Below, in pieces: positions 1 to 8,090 of a DNA stretch of 64,000 nt. Position 1 is the first letter of the stretch; each line of letters begins with the position of its first letter. Source of the DNA: Alistipes timonensis JC136 (GTDB lineage Bacteria; Bacteroidota; Bacteroidia; Bacteroidales; Rikenellaceae); assembly GCF_900107675.1 (NCBI RefSeq), contig NZ_FNRI01000008.1, positions 62,001-126,000 on the forward strand, written 5' to 3'. The notes below the pieces were generated by a model, which did no database searches, was not told the DNA's origin, and was given only the letters and a program-made list of their open reading frames with translations. A program made the position numbers and the translations under genes.

Positions 1-13
1 GAAGCCGGGCGCC

Positions 14-490
14 TCAAATGCTGATGTCGAGAATCTCGAAATGGATCGTACCCGCAGGCACGTCCACATCCACGCGGTCGCCCTTCTTGCGGCCCAGCAG
101 CGCCTTGGCGATCGGCGTGCCGATGGCCAGCTTCCCTTCGCGCAGGTTGGCCTCGTGTTCGGCGACGATCGTGTAGGTCATCTCCTTGCGGGTGTTGTGG
201 TTCAGGAGCGTCACCTTGCTCAATATCTGCACCTTGCTCTTATCGATCTTCGTCTCGTCGATTACGCGCGCATTGGCGAGCGTATCCTCCAGCTTGGCGA
301 TACGCATTTCCAGCAAGCCCTGTGCCTCCCGGGCAGCGTCGTACTCGGCGTTCTCCGAAAGGTCACCCTTGTCACGCGCTTCGGCGATCGCCGCCGAAAT
401 CGCCGGGCGCTCGACGGAACGCAGGTGATCGAGCTCCTCTTTGAGTTTTTTGTAACCCTCCGCTGTCAGATAAATAATCTCTTTTGCCAT
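14..490 (-). CDS. greA: Transcription elongation factor GreA
   Basis: GreA rescues backtracked RNA polymerase by stimulating cleavage of the 3' end of the nascent RNA through the secondary channel. The 158-residue product has the normal family length. The N-terminal half is the long antiparallel coiled coil, with the conserved acidic stretch GDLSENAEYDAA at about residues 41-52, which includes the catalytic acidic pair at the tip. The C-terminal half is the globular FKBP-like domain, with the conserved IGTPIAKALLGRKKGD region near residues 122-137. It is transcribed alone, divergently from the cardiolipin synthase, from a strong match to the Bacteroidota promoter about 70 bases upstream. Only 13 bases of window lie beyond the stop codon, so the downstream neighbour is not visible. 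Confidence 0.97.
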   Translation of the reverse strand: MAKEIIYLTAEGYKKLKEELDHLRSVERPAISAAIAEARDKGDLSENAEYDAAREAQGLLEMRIAKLEDTLANARVIDETKIDKSKVQILSKVTLLNHNTRKEMTYTIVAEHEANLREGKLAIGTPIAKALLGRKKGDRVDVDVPAGTIHFEILDISI

Positions 491-557
491 ACCTAAAAAA
501 CATAAAAAATAAAGAATCCTGACCCGTAAAGGTCAGAACCCCGTTGCATTACTCAGA

Positions 558-589
558 CAAAGATAAAAAGTAAATTCCATATTTCCAAA
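558..589 (-). promoter_or_regulatory. Promoter of greA
   Basis: On the minus strand a TTTG -33 box (586-589) is followed after 20 bases by TATCTTTG (558-565), a full match to the Bacteroidota TTTG/TAnnTTTG primary sigma consensus. The predicted start of transcription lies about 60 bases before the greA ATG. Confidence 0.75.
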
Positions 590-634
590 TCTTTTTCGCG
601 CTCCGTGGCACGAATCGTGCCCGCAAACGGGGTT

Positions 635-1969
635 ATGTATACCCTCTTCACGATCCATCTGTTATGGACGCTCGGCGCGGGTCTGGTCATCACGCGCCGG
701 CAGCGAATACCCGCCTCGGCGGCGGCGTGGCTGGCCCTGGTTCTCCTGCTCCCCGCGGCCGGCACCCTGTTATACATACTGGCCGGATACCGCCGCCCCA
801 CACCTCCGGCCGAAAACTCCGTCTGCCGGGGCGACGCCGTGGAACAGATCGTCGCCCGGGGATGCGGAACGTCCTCCACGCGGCACAACCGCGTCGAGCT
901 GCTGCACAACGGCAACAACGCCTTCGCATCGCTCATCGCCGCCCTGCAGCACGCCACCCGCTCGATCCACATGGAGTACTACATCATCCGCGACGACCGC
1001 ATCGGCCGCACCATCGCCGAAATACTGATCCGCAAGGCCCGCGCGGGGCTGGAAGTGCGGGTGATCTACGACGCCGTGGGCTCGTGGAGGCTGAGCCGCG
1101 CGACACTGCGGCGCATGCACGAGGCGGGGGTTCGCACCGCCGCTTACGAACCGGTCCGCTTCCCGTGGTTCACCACGCGCGTCACGCGCCGCAACCACCG
1201 CAAAATCGTCGTTACGGACGGGAAAACCGCCTATCTGGGAGGCATAAACATTGCGAAATACTACCTCGACGGAGATTACATGGGCAAGTGGCGCGACGAG
1301 CACCTCCGCATCGAGGGCGACGCCGTCGCAGACCTGCAGCGGCTCTTCATCGCCGACTGGGCGCGGGCCACCCGGGAATGTCTCGACCCGCGCGGACACA
1401 TCGCCCCTCACCGCATCCGGCAACGGCTGCCGATCCAACTGGCGTGGTCCGAAGAGGGCCCCTCGCGGCTGACCATCGCCGAGGCGTTCGCAGCGGCCAT
1501 CGTCCGGGCCCGGGAACGGGTGCGCATCTGTTCGCCCTACTTCCTGCCCCCGGTGATGATCCTCGACGCCCTGCGGCTGGCGGCCCGGAGCGGCATCCGG
1601 GTCGAGGTGATGATCCCGACGTGCAGCGACTCCCCGTTCTCGGACCTCGTGTCCGACTCCTACGTCGGGGACCTGCTCAACGCCGGAGTCGAACTCTACC
1701 GCTACGACAACGGATTCCTGCACGCCAAACTGGTGATCGTCGACGAAGCGCTGGCCTCGGTGGGCACCGCGAACATGGACTACCGCAGTCTGACGGACAA
1801 CCTCGAGGTCACGGCCTTCATCCGCGGCCGGGAGGTGGTCCGAGAGCTGGCCGCGACCTTCGACAACGACCTCGCCTCCTGCCGGCGCATCACGCGCCAA
1901 GAGTGGCGTCCGCCGCTGTGGCGGCGGACGCTGGGCGACGTGCTCCGGCTCGTGTCACCCCTGATGTGA
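635..1969 (+). CDS. cls: Cardiolipin synthase (phospholipase D family)
   Basis: Membrane enzyme that joins two phosphatidylglycerol molecules into cardiolipin. Two hydrophobic segments occupy about the first 50 residues, followed by two phospholipase D catalytic motifs: HRKIVVTD starting near residue 188 and HAKLVIVD near residue 363, each followed by the usual GG/GT-N-D sequence (YLGGINI, GTANMDYRSL). The 444-residue length fits bacterial Cls. I chose ATG 635 because it begins directly at the first membrane helix. An in-frame GTG at 605 would add ten polar residues and is the alternative. The gene is monocistronic as far as can be seen, divergent from greA, with about 160 bases before bamD. 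Confidence 0.93.
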   Translation: MYTLFTIHLLWTLGAGLVITRRQRIPASAAAWLALVLLLPAAGTLLYILAGYRRPTPPAENSVCRGDAVEQIVARGCGTSSTRHNRVELLHNGNNAFASLIAALQHATRSIHMEYYIIRDDRIGRTIAEILIRKARAGLEVRVIYDAVGSWRLSRATLRRMHEAGVRTAAYEPVRFPWFTTRVTRRNHRKIVVTDGKTAYLGGINIAKYYLDGDYMGKWRDEHLRIEGDAVADLQRLFIADWARATRECLDPRGHIAPHRIRQRLPIQLAWSEEGPSRLTIAEAFAAAIVRARERVRICSPYFLPPVMILDALRLAARSGIRVEVMIPTCSDSPFSDLVSDSYVGDLLNAGVELYRYDNGFLHAKLVIVDEALASVGTANMDYRSLTDNLEVTAFIRGREVVRELAATFDNDLASCRRITRQEWRPPLWRRTLGDVLRLVSPLM

Positions 1970-2066
1970 TTCCGTCCGGATGCCCGCCCCGGCAGGGCTT
2001 TCGCGTTCAGGACAACAAAAAAACGACCGCCTTTCGCTTTCGCGGCCCGGACGGGCAATATTTTTT

Positions 2067-2097
2067 TTTGCAAATCGTTAATTTATGCGTAACTTTG
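2067..2097 (+). promoter_or_regulatory. Promoter of the bamD-rpoZ-coaBC-recN series
   Basis: TTTG (2067-2070), at the end of a run of nine T, and TAACTTTG (2090-2097) are separated by 19 bases. This matches the Bacteroidota consensus exactly and ends 29 bases before the bamD ATG. Confidence 0.8.
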
Positions 2098-2126
2098 CGC
2101 GATAAAGCGCCGTAATAAATTCATAA

Positions 2127-2945
2127 ATGAAGCAGACCTTTTTATACGCCCTTTGCGGACTGGCGGCCGCGATCATCCTCGGAGGGTGTTCCGGTATGAA
2201 CGCCCTGCTGAAAAGCGGAAAGCCCGAACTGATTTACAGCAAGGCGATGGAGTACTACCAGAAGGAGAAGTGGCAGCGCGCCTCGACCCTCTTCGAAGGA
2301 GCCCAGTACTACTACACCGGCACCCCGACCGAAGACAGCATCTCGTTCTTCAACGCCCGCTGCAAGTTCAAGAACCGCGACTACGACACGGCGTCGACCC
2401 TGCTGGACGACTTCCGCCGCAAATTCGGCCGCAGCGCGTTCATCGAGGACGCCGAAGGCATGTACGCGCTCTGCTTCTACTACCTCTCGCCGGGACCTTC
2501 GCGCGACCAGACGATGACCGGCCATGCGCTGATCGCCATCAACGAGTTCATGTCGCGTTATCCGAAGAGCGACCGCATCGAGGATTTCAAAAAGATCAAC
2601 GCCGAACTCACCGAGCGACTGCACGACAAAGCCTACATCAACGCCTACACTTATTATAAGATCGGCCGTTACAAATCGGCGATCGTGGCGCTGAAGAACG
2701 CGCTGAAGCAGTATCCCGAGAGCAAGCACCGCGAAGAGATCATGTACCTGATCGTCGACGCCAGCTACCGCTTCGCCAGCAACTCGGTCCGCGACAAGCA
2801 GACGGACCGTTACCTGACGATGCTCGATTCCTACCTCTCGTTCAAGGAGGAATTCCCCGAATCGTCGCACATCAAGGAGATAGACCGCATGGCCAAGAAT
2901 GCCCGCGACTACCTCGACCGCAATAACAAAGACAACAACATATAA
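2127..2945 (+). CDS. bamD: Outer membrane protein assembly factor BamD (lipoprotein)
   Basis: BamD is the essential lipoprotein partner of BamA in folding beta-barrel proteins into the outer membrane. The 272-residue product starts with a lipoprotein signal peptide ending in the lipobox LGGC, with the acylated cysteine at residue 21. The rest is helical, with TPR-type repeats; typical stretches are KAMEYYQKEKWQRASTLF and YKIGRYKSAIVALKNALKQY. In Bacteroidota the gene commonly precedes an RNA polymerase omega-like gene and coaBC, exactly as here, which supports the call. It begins a closely spaced plus-strand series: its stop codon is one base from the next start. Confidence 0.93.
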   Translation: MKQTFLYALCGLAAAIILGGCSGMNALLKSGKPELIYSKAMEYYQKEKWQRASTLFEGAQYYYTGTPTEDSISFFNARCKFKNRDYDTASTLLDDFRRKFGRSAFIEDAEGMYALCFYYLSPGPSRDQTMTGHALIAINEFMSRYPKSDRIEDFKKINAELTERLHDKAYINAYTYYKIGRYKSAIVALKNALKQYPESKHREEIMYLIVDASYRFASNSVRDKQTDRYLTMLDSYLSFKEEFPESSHIKEIDRMAKNARDYLDRNNKDNNI

Positions 2946-2946
2946 G

Positions 2947-3279
2947 ATGGAAATCAAGAAGAACATTCCCAACAACACCATCACGCGCAAGCTGGTGGAT
3001 CTGGACTCGGAAACGGGCAACATCTACGAGAGCGTAAACATCATCGCCCGCCGCGCCAACCAGATCGCAACCGAACTCAAAACCGAGCTCAACCGCAAAC
3101 TCGCCGATTTCTCGTCGCCCACCGACACCATGGAGGAGACCTTCGAGAACCGCGAGCAGATCGAGATCTCGCGTTACTACGAGCGCCTGCCCAAACCCGT
3201 AATCATCGCCACCGAGGAGTTCATCGACCATGAACTGGTCTTCAAAGAGGGCAGGGACGGCGAGATGAAGGTGATCTAA
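2947..3279 (+). CDS. rpoZ: DNA-directed RNA polymerase omega subunit, Bacteroidota type
   Basis: Small subunit that helps fold and assemble the beta' subunit of RNA polymerase. The 110-residue product carries the omega-family core, including NIIARRANQIATELKTEL at about residues 31-48, where the RRANQI block matches the conserved ARRARQ-like motif. ATG 2947 was chosen because it follows the bamD stop by one base; an upstream in-frame start at 2899 would overlap bamD heavily. Sequence divergence from proteobacterial RpoZ is large, so part of the confidence comes from gene order (bamD - omega - coaBC). Confidence 0.85.
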   Translation: MEIKKNIPNNTITRKLVDLDSETGNIYESVNIIARRANQIATELKTELNRKLADFSSPTDTMEETFENREQIEISRYYERLPKPVIIATEEFIDHELVFKEGRDGEMKVI

Positions 3280-3292
3280 TCCGCACAGGGAG

Positions 3293-4513
3293 ATGGCATC
3301 CGAAAGCGCTGCGAATCCCCCGCTGGCGGGGAAACACATACTGCTGGGCATCACGGGTAGCATAGCGGCTTACAAGGCTGCCGTGCTTTGTCGTTTATTG
3401 AAAACGGCAGGCGCCGACGTGCGCGTAGTGATGACGCCGCTGGCCAAGCAGTTCATCACGCCGCTGACGATGGCCACGCTCTCGAAAAATCCCATTCTCG
3501 TCGAATTTTTCGACCCGGAAAACGGGGCGTGGAACTCTCACGTGTCGCTGGGCGAATGGGCGGACTGCTACCTGATCGCCCCCGCCACGGCCAACACGCT
3601 GGCCAAGATGGCCGGCGGCATCGCCGACAACCTGCTGCTGACGACCTATCTCTCGGCCCGCTGCCCGGTCGCCGTGGCTCCGGCCATGGACCTGGACATG
3701 TACGCCCACGAAGCCACGCAGCAGAACCTCCGGACGCTCGCCCGACGCGGCGTCCATATCGTCGAGCCCGGCGACGGCGAACTGGCCAGCGGGCTGACGG
3801 GCAAAGGCCGCATGGCCGAACCCGACCGGATCGCCGCATTCGTCGGCGACCTTCTCCGCGAAAAAAAAAAGAGTCTGCAAGGTAAACGGCTGATCGTCAC
3901 GGCAGGAGCCACGATCGAAGCCATCGACCCCGTGCGGTTCATCTCGAACCACTCCACGGGGAAGATGGGCTATGCCATTGCCGGGGAACTGGCCGGCAGG
4001 GGCGCCGAAGTGACACTCGTCACGGGCCGCACTTCGCTGCCGACACCCGCGGGCGTCGAGCGCGTGGACGTGCTCTCGGCCGCCGAAATGTACGACGCCG
4101 CGGTCCGGGCCTTCGACGGGGCCGACGGAGCGGTGATGTGCGCCGCCGTGGCCGACTATACCCCCGAAAGCGTTTCGGAGACCAAGATTAAAAAATGCGA
4201 CGGCGACATGTGCATCACGCTGCGCCGCACGCGCGACATCGCCGCCGAACTGGGGGCGCACAAGGGCAGCCGCCTGTTGGCAGGGTTCGCTCTGGAGACC
4301 CACGACGAAGAGGCGCATGCCGAGGCCAAGCTCGCAAAGAAGAATTTCGACTTCATCGTGCTCAACTCGCTGCGCGACGCCGGGGCCGGATTCCGCGGCG
4401 ACACCAACAAAGTGACCTTCATCGACCGTGCGGGCCGCGAAGAACTGCCTCTGATGCCGAAGCGCGAGGTCGCCGCACGCATTGCCGACAAAATCGAAAA
4501 AATCCTAAAATAA
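3293..4513 (+). CDS. coaBC: Bifunctional phosphopantothenoylcysteine decarboxylase / phosphopantothenate-cysteine ligase
   Basis: Makes 4'-phosphopantetheine from 4'-phosphopantothenate, cysteine and CTP, two successive steps of coenzyme A synthesis. Of 406 residues, about 1-190 form the FMN-dependent CoaC decarboxylase: GITGSIAAYKA near residue 19, active-site His83 in NSHVSLGEWAD, the PATANT motif and PAMDLDMY. Residues from about 197 form the CoaB ligase, with VTAGATIEAIDPVRFISNHS and the KKxD/E-type segment TKIKKCDGDM. The domains are joined by a lysine-rich linker encoded by ten consecutive A residues at 3861-3870. The gene lies 13 bases after rpoZ and 8 bases before recN. Confidence 0.95.
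   Translation: MASESAANPPLAGKHILLGITGSIAAYKAAVLCRLLKTAGADVRVVMTPLAKQFITPLTMATLSKNPILVEFFDPENGAWNSHVSLGEWADCYLIAPATANTLAKMAGGIADNLLLTTYLSARCPVAVAPAMDLDMYAHEATQQNLRTLARRGVHIVEPGDGELASGLTGKGRMAEPDRIAAFVGDLLREKKKSLQGKRLIVTAGATIEAIDPVRFISNHSTGKMGYAIAGELAGRGAEVTLVTGRTSLPTPAGVERVDVLSAAEMYDAAVRAFDGADGAVMCAAVADYTPESVSETKIKKCDGDMCITLRRTRDIAAELGAHKGSRLLAGFALETHDEEAHAEAKLAKKNFDFIVLNSLRDAGAGFRGDTNKVTFIDRAGREELPLMPKREVAARIADKIEKILK
3861..3870 (+). repeat. A10 homopolymer in the coaBC interdomain linker
   Basis: Ten consecutive A residues encode part of the Glu-Lys-Lys-Lys linker between the CoaC and CoaB domains. A one-base gain would lead to a stop at 3883-3885, and a one-base loss to a stop at 3891-3893, so either slip would yield a CoaC-only polypeptide. 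Confidence 0.9.
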
Positions 4514-4521
4514 CCTCCGCC

Positions 4522-6165
4522 ATGCTACGCCGTCTGTCGGTCGAAAATTACGCGCTTATCGACAAGCTCGAAATGGAACTGGCCCCCCACCTGAACATCA
4601 TCACGGGTGAGACGGGAGCCGGAAAGTCCATCCTGCTCGGAGCCCTCGGGCTGCTGCTGGGGGCCAAGAACGACGGTTCGGCGATGAAGGACTCGGCGCG
4701 CAACTGCACGGTCGAAGGGGTTTTCGACCTGACGGGACGCGACCTGGAGCCGTTCTTCGACGAGAACGACCTCGACTACGCCCCCGAGACGACCCTCACG
4801 CGCGTCATCACCCCGACGGGCAAGAGCCGCGCCTTCATCAACGACGTGCCGGTGCAGCTGGCGCAGCTCCGCGAATTGGGAACGCGCCTGATCGACATCC
4901 ACTCCCAGCACCAGAACCTTATCCTCTCGTCGGAGGAGTTCCGCACCTCGGCGCTCGACACCGTGGCCGCAAACCGGGACCTGCTGGCCCAATACACGGC
5001 GCAGTATGTCCGGATGACCGAGCTGCGACGCAGACTGGCCGCCCTGCGCGAAGCCGCCGAAAAGGGCCGCCGCGACGAAGAGTGGCTCCGGTTCCAGACC
5101 GAAGAGCTGACGGCCGCCAACCTGCGTCCGGGCGAACAGGCCGAGCTGGAGGAGGAGCTGGCTGTGCTCGAAAATGCCGACCGCATCGGCGAAGTGCTGA
5201 CCGCCCTGCGCAACACCTTCGACACCGACGAAACGGGGGTATTGGCGCAACTCAAAAATTCGGAGAACGAACTCAACCATATCCGCAGCCACTACCCCGC
5301 CGCCGGGGAATATGCCGACCGCCTGCGGTCGGTGCTCGAAGAGCTGAAGGACATCAACGGCTCGGCCACCGCCGCATGCGAACGGCTGGACGCCGATCCC
5401 GAGCGTCTGGCGAAGCTCTCGGCGCGGCTCGACACGCTGATCGCCCTCCAGCAGAAGCACCACGCCGGGAATGAAGCCGAACTGATCGCCGTGCGCGACC
5501 GCTGCGCGGCGCAACTGGCAGCCATCGTCCACAGCGGCGAGGAGATCGCCGAAGCGGAAGCCACCCTCGCCGAAGCCGCCGGGAAGGTCCTCACACTGGC
5601 CGAACGCCTGCACAAAGCGCGCGAAAAGGCCGCCGCAGGATTTGAAAAGCACATCCTCTCGACCCTCACCAAACTGGGCATGCCCGACACGGTTTTCCGC
5701 ATCGCGCTGACGCCGCTGGCCGAACCGTGCCGCACGGGGTGCGACAGCGTGCAGTTTCTTTTCACCGCCAACCGGAACATGACGCCCCAGCCCGTCAAGC
5801 GCATCGCCTCGGGCGGAGAGCTCTCGCGCGTGATGCTGGCCCTGAAAGCCCTGCTGGCCGAGCGGATGCAGCTGCCGACGATCATCTTCGACGAGATCGA
5901 CACGGGCGTCTCGGGACGCATCGCCGACGCCATGGGCGAGATCATCGAATCGCTCGCAGCCTCGATGCAGGTGGTGGACATCACCCACCTGCCGCAGGTC
6001 GCCTCGAAGGGCTCGGCGCATTTCGTGGTCTACAAGCGCGACGGACGCACGGACATCACCCGCCTCGGCGACGAGGAGCGCGTGACCGAAATCGCCAAGA
6101 TGCTCTCCGGCTCCCGGATCACCGACGCCGCCGTGGCCCAGGCCCGCATCCTGCTGAAGAACTGA
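4522..6165 (+). CDS. recN: DNA repair protein RecN
   Basis: SMC-like ATPase that tethers broken DNA ends during recombinational repair. The 547-residue protein has an N-terminal Walker A motif (GETGAGKS, residues 29-36), a long coiled-coil middle rich in Glu, Ala and Arg, the ABC signature ASGGELSRVMLAL near residue 430 and Walker B IIFDEIDTGVSG near residue 454, followed by the D-loop and the THLPQVAS switch. ATG 4522 begins the conserved MLRRLSVENYALI start; the reading frame is open far upstream, but that part overlaps coaBC and has no RecN similarity. It is cotranscribed with coaBC (8-base gap). Confidence 0.96.
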   Translation: MLRRLSVENYALIDKLEMELAPHLNIITGETGAGKSILLGALGLLLGAKNDGSAMKDSARNCTVEGVFDLTGRDLEPFFDENDLDYAPETTLTRVITPTGKSRAFINDVPVQLAQLRELGTRLIDIHSQHQNLILSSEEFRTSALDTVAANRDLLAQYTAQYVRMTELRRRLAALREAAEKGRRDEEWLRFQTEELTAANLRPGEQAELEEELAVLENADRIGEVLTALRNTFDTDETGVLAQLKNSENELNHIRSHYPAAGEYADRLRSVLEELKDINGSATAACERLDADPERLAKLSARLDTLIALQQKHHAGNEAELIAVRDRCAAQLAAIVHSGEEIAEAEATLAEAAGKVLTLAERLHKAREKAAAGFEKHILSTLTKLGMPDTVFRIALTPLAEPCRTGCDSVQFLFTANRNMTPQPVKRIASGGELSRVMLALKALLAERMQLPTIIFDEIDTGVSGRIADAMGEIIESLAASMQVVDITHLPQVASKGSAHFVVYKRDGRTDITRLGDEERVTEIAKMLSGSRITDAAVAQARILLKN

Positions 6166-6185
6166 CCTTTACAACCTATATAGAG

Positions 6186-7418
6186 ATGAAGAAACTGACG
6201 ATGCTCTGCGCGGCATTGTGCCTTGCGTTCACTGCCCTGGCCGGGGACAAGATGAAGCTGGACCTGAAAATCACGAACGATCCCAAGGAGTCGATGTTCT
6301 ATTTCAACGGCACCGGCACGGGAACGCTCGACTACGAAGGACGGCAGCTCACGGCCGAGATCGACCTCGATTTCGAACACCCCGTCGACGGGCGCTACGG
6401 GGCGCTGACGCTCTGCGACCAACAGCATCAGGCCGTGGCGCGGTACGCAATCACAGGAGTCAGCCACCTCAGCGACGCCGTCAGTAAACGCGTGACTGTG
6501 AAGGGCATCGACGGCACTTGCGGTTCGGTCGAGGCGAACCTCGATTTTCACCGCGACCGCGACCGCAACTATTCGCTGCTCTTCGCCCCGGGAACGATCC
6601 CCTACTTCAAACCCATGAGCCGACTCACGTTCGATTCGCAGCTGCGAATCGCTCCGCGCGTGAAATCGGCTGAAGAACTCGAACAGGAGGCGCAAGTCCG
6701 GAAAATCACCGAAGAACGCCAGGCCCGCGGCCAGGCGGAGGCCTCCCGCCGGGCGTCGCGCCGCGAGGCCCGCGACACGGTCGGGGCACTGGCAGGTCTT
6801 GCCACCCTGCTCTTCGCCGTCTGGATGGCTCCGCGCGCCATGCGCCGCCGCCGGTTGCCGCACCTGCTGCTCTTCACGGCGCTGGGGCTGCTTTCGACCG
6901 TCCCGCCTTTCGTGCTGCTGCCCGTTCTGCCCGCCTATTTCTGGTGGTATTACAACCTCTACAACGAAAACTACGGAGCCCTGCACCTCGACCAGACATT
7001 TCTCCGGATCTTCTACTGGAGCTGCGGCATCCTGGGATTCGTATTCTACGGGGTGTTCGGCACGGTCGCCATCGTCTACGCGGTCGTCTGGTTTATCGCG
7101 GGTTATGTCGCCCACCTGCTGATCTTCTTCCCGCACACGGAAAGAGCCCGCTGCCCCCACTGCAACTACTACGGCCCCAACGAGATCATGAGCCGCGAAC
7201 TGATCGACGAACACATTCACCGAACCGTCACCCGCCGATTAGAACACAGCCACACGGAGGAACGGAGCGACCGGATCATCGAATGGTACAAGGAGAAGTA
7301 CAACGTCCGCATCGAAGCCGACCAGCGATTCCGCGACTTCCGTCGCTGCGGACACTGCGGAGAGATCTTCATCACGACTTTCCTGCGCATAAAGACGCTT
7401 TCGGACAAAGACTATTGA
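6186..7418 (+). CDS. Membrane protein with signal peptide and C-terminal zinc ribbon, function unknown
   Basis: I do not recognise a named family. The 410-residue product starts with a signal peptide (MKKLTMLCAALCLAFTALA), then a roughly 150-residue extracytoplasmic beta-rich region, and a charged helical stretch rich in Glu and Arg at about 160-195. Several membrane helices follow between residues 197 and 315, and the hydrophilic tail contains two Cys pairs, CPHC (323-326) and CGHC (388-391), spaced as a split zinc ribbon. The helical count suggests the tail is cytoplasmic, but the topology is inferred. The gene starts 20 bases after recN and ends one base before the next gene, so it is probably cotranscribed with the bamD-recN series. 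Confidence 0.7.
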   Translation: MKKLTMLCAALCLAFTALAGDKMKLDLKITNDPKESMFYFNGTGTGTLDYEGRQLTAEIDLDFEHPVDGRYGALTLCDQQHQAVARYAITGVSHLSDAVSKRVTVKGIDGTCGSVEANLDFHRDRDRNYSLLFAPGTIPYFKPMSRLTFDSQLRIAPRVKSAEELEQEAQVRKITEERQARGQAEASRRASRREARDTVGALAGLATLLFAVWMAPRAMRRRRLPHLLLFTALGLLSTVPPFVLLPVLPAYFWWYYNLYNENYGALHLDQTFLRIFYWSCGILGFVFYGVFGTVAIVYAVVWFIAGYVAHLLIFFPHTERARCPHCNYYGPNEIMSRELIDEHIHRTVTRRLEHSHTEERSDRIIEWYKEKYNVRIEADQRFRDFRRCGHCGEIFITTFLRIKTLSDKDY

Positions 7419-7419
7419 T

Positions 7420-8007
7420 ATGGAAAACATCTTCGAAATCGCGGCCGCCAACCAGCAGCGCGCCCGCGAGGTCATCCGCGACTCCCGGCTGGAGGAGGCC
7501 TGGCGCTCGGTGGGCGCCGAACCGAACCTCGTGGGTTCGCTCCGCACGGGCCTGCTGATGAAGCACCGCGACATCGACTTTCACATCTACTCTTCGCCCC
7601 TGAACATCGCCGACAGCTTTGCGGCCATGACCCGGATCGCCGAAAATCCCCGCATCCGCCGCATCGAATACGGCAACCTGCTCGATGCACAGGACCAGTG
7701 CCTCGAATGGCACGCCTGGTACGCCGATGCCGACGACCGGCTCTGGCAGATCGACATGATCCACATGCCCCGCGGTTCGGCTTACGACGGTTATTTCGAA
7801 CGGGTGGCCGACCGGATCAGCGCCGTGCTGACCGACGAGACGCGGCGCGCCGTCCTGCAGATCAAATACGACACGCCCGACGAGGTGAAGATCATGGGCA
7901 TCGAATATTATCGGGCGGTGCTGGGCGACGGCGTGCGCACCTACGCCGAATTCGAGGCATGGCGCGCAGCGAATCCCGTCGAAGGCATTCTGGAATGGAT
8001 GCCGTAA
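7420..8007 (+). CDS. Nucleotidyltransferase-fold protein
   Basis: The 195-residue protein carries a minimal polymerase-beta-type nucleotidyltransferase signature: GSLRTGL starting at residue 40 and the acidic pair D51-x-D53 (HRDIDFHIY), with a possible third acidic residue in QIDMIHM. This resembles the family of small nucleotidyltransferase-like proteins that act on antibiotics or unknown small substrates, so the fold is fairly secure and the substrate is unknown. It starts one base after the preceding gene and is convergent with the lacI-type gene. It could be an inactive homologue; the visible acidic residues argue against that. Confidence 0.7.
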   Translation: MENIFEIAAANQQRAREVIRDSRLEEAWRSVGAEPNLVGSLRTGLLMKHRDIDFHIYSSPLNIADSFAAMTRIAENPRIRRIEYGNLLDAQDQCLEWHAWYADADDRLWQIDMIHMPRGSAYDGYFERVADRISAVLTDETRRAVLQIKYDTPDEVKIMGIEYYRAVLGDGVRTYAEFEAWRAANPVEGILEWMP

Positions 8008-8024
8008 GCCTCTGAAGCTGATTT

Positions 8025-8048
8025 GCCGGCACAGTCCTGTCGGCCGGC
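8025..8048. terminator. Imperfect hairpin between convergent genes
   Basis: A GCCGGC...GCCGGC arm pair with an inner ACAG/CTGT stem and a two-base bulge lies in the 83-base gap between the nucleotidyltransferase and the LacI gene. There is no clear T tract, so a terminator role is uncertain. Confidence 0.3.
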
Positions 8049-8090
8049 GCATGGAAAGCGCTGAACGGCCAATGCGGCGAGAAGAAACCG

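Noticed and set aside
605..634. GTG start ten codons upstream of the chosen cardiolipin synthase start
   Set aside because: The added residues are polar and precede the first membrane helix; the ATG at 635 fits family starts better. It cannot be fully excluded.
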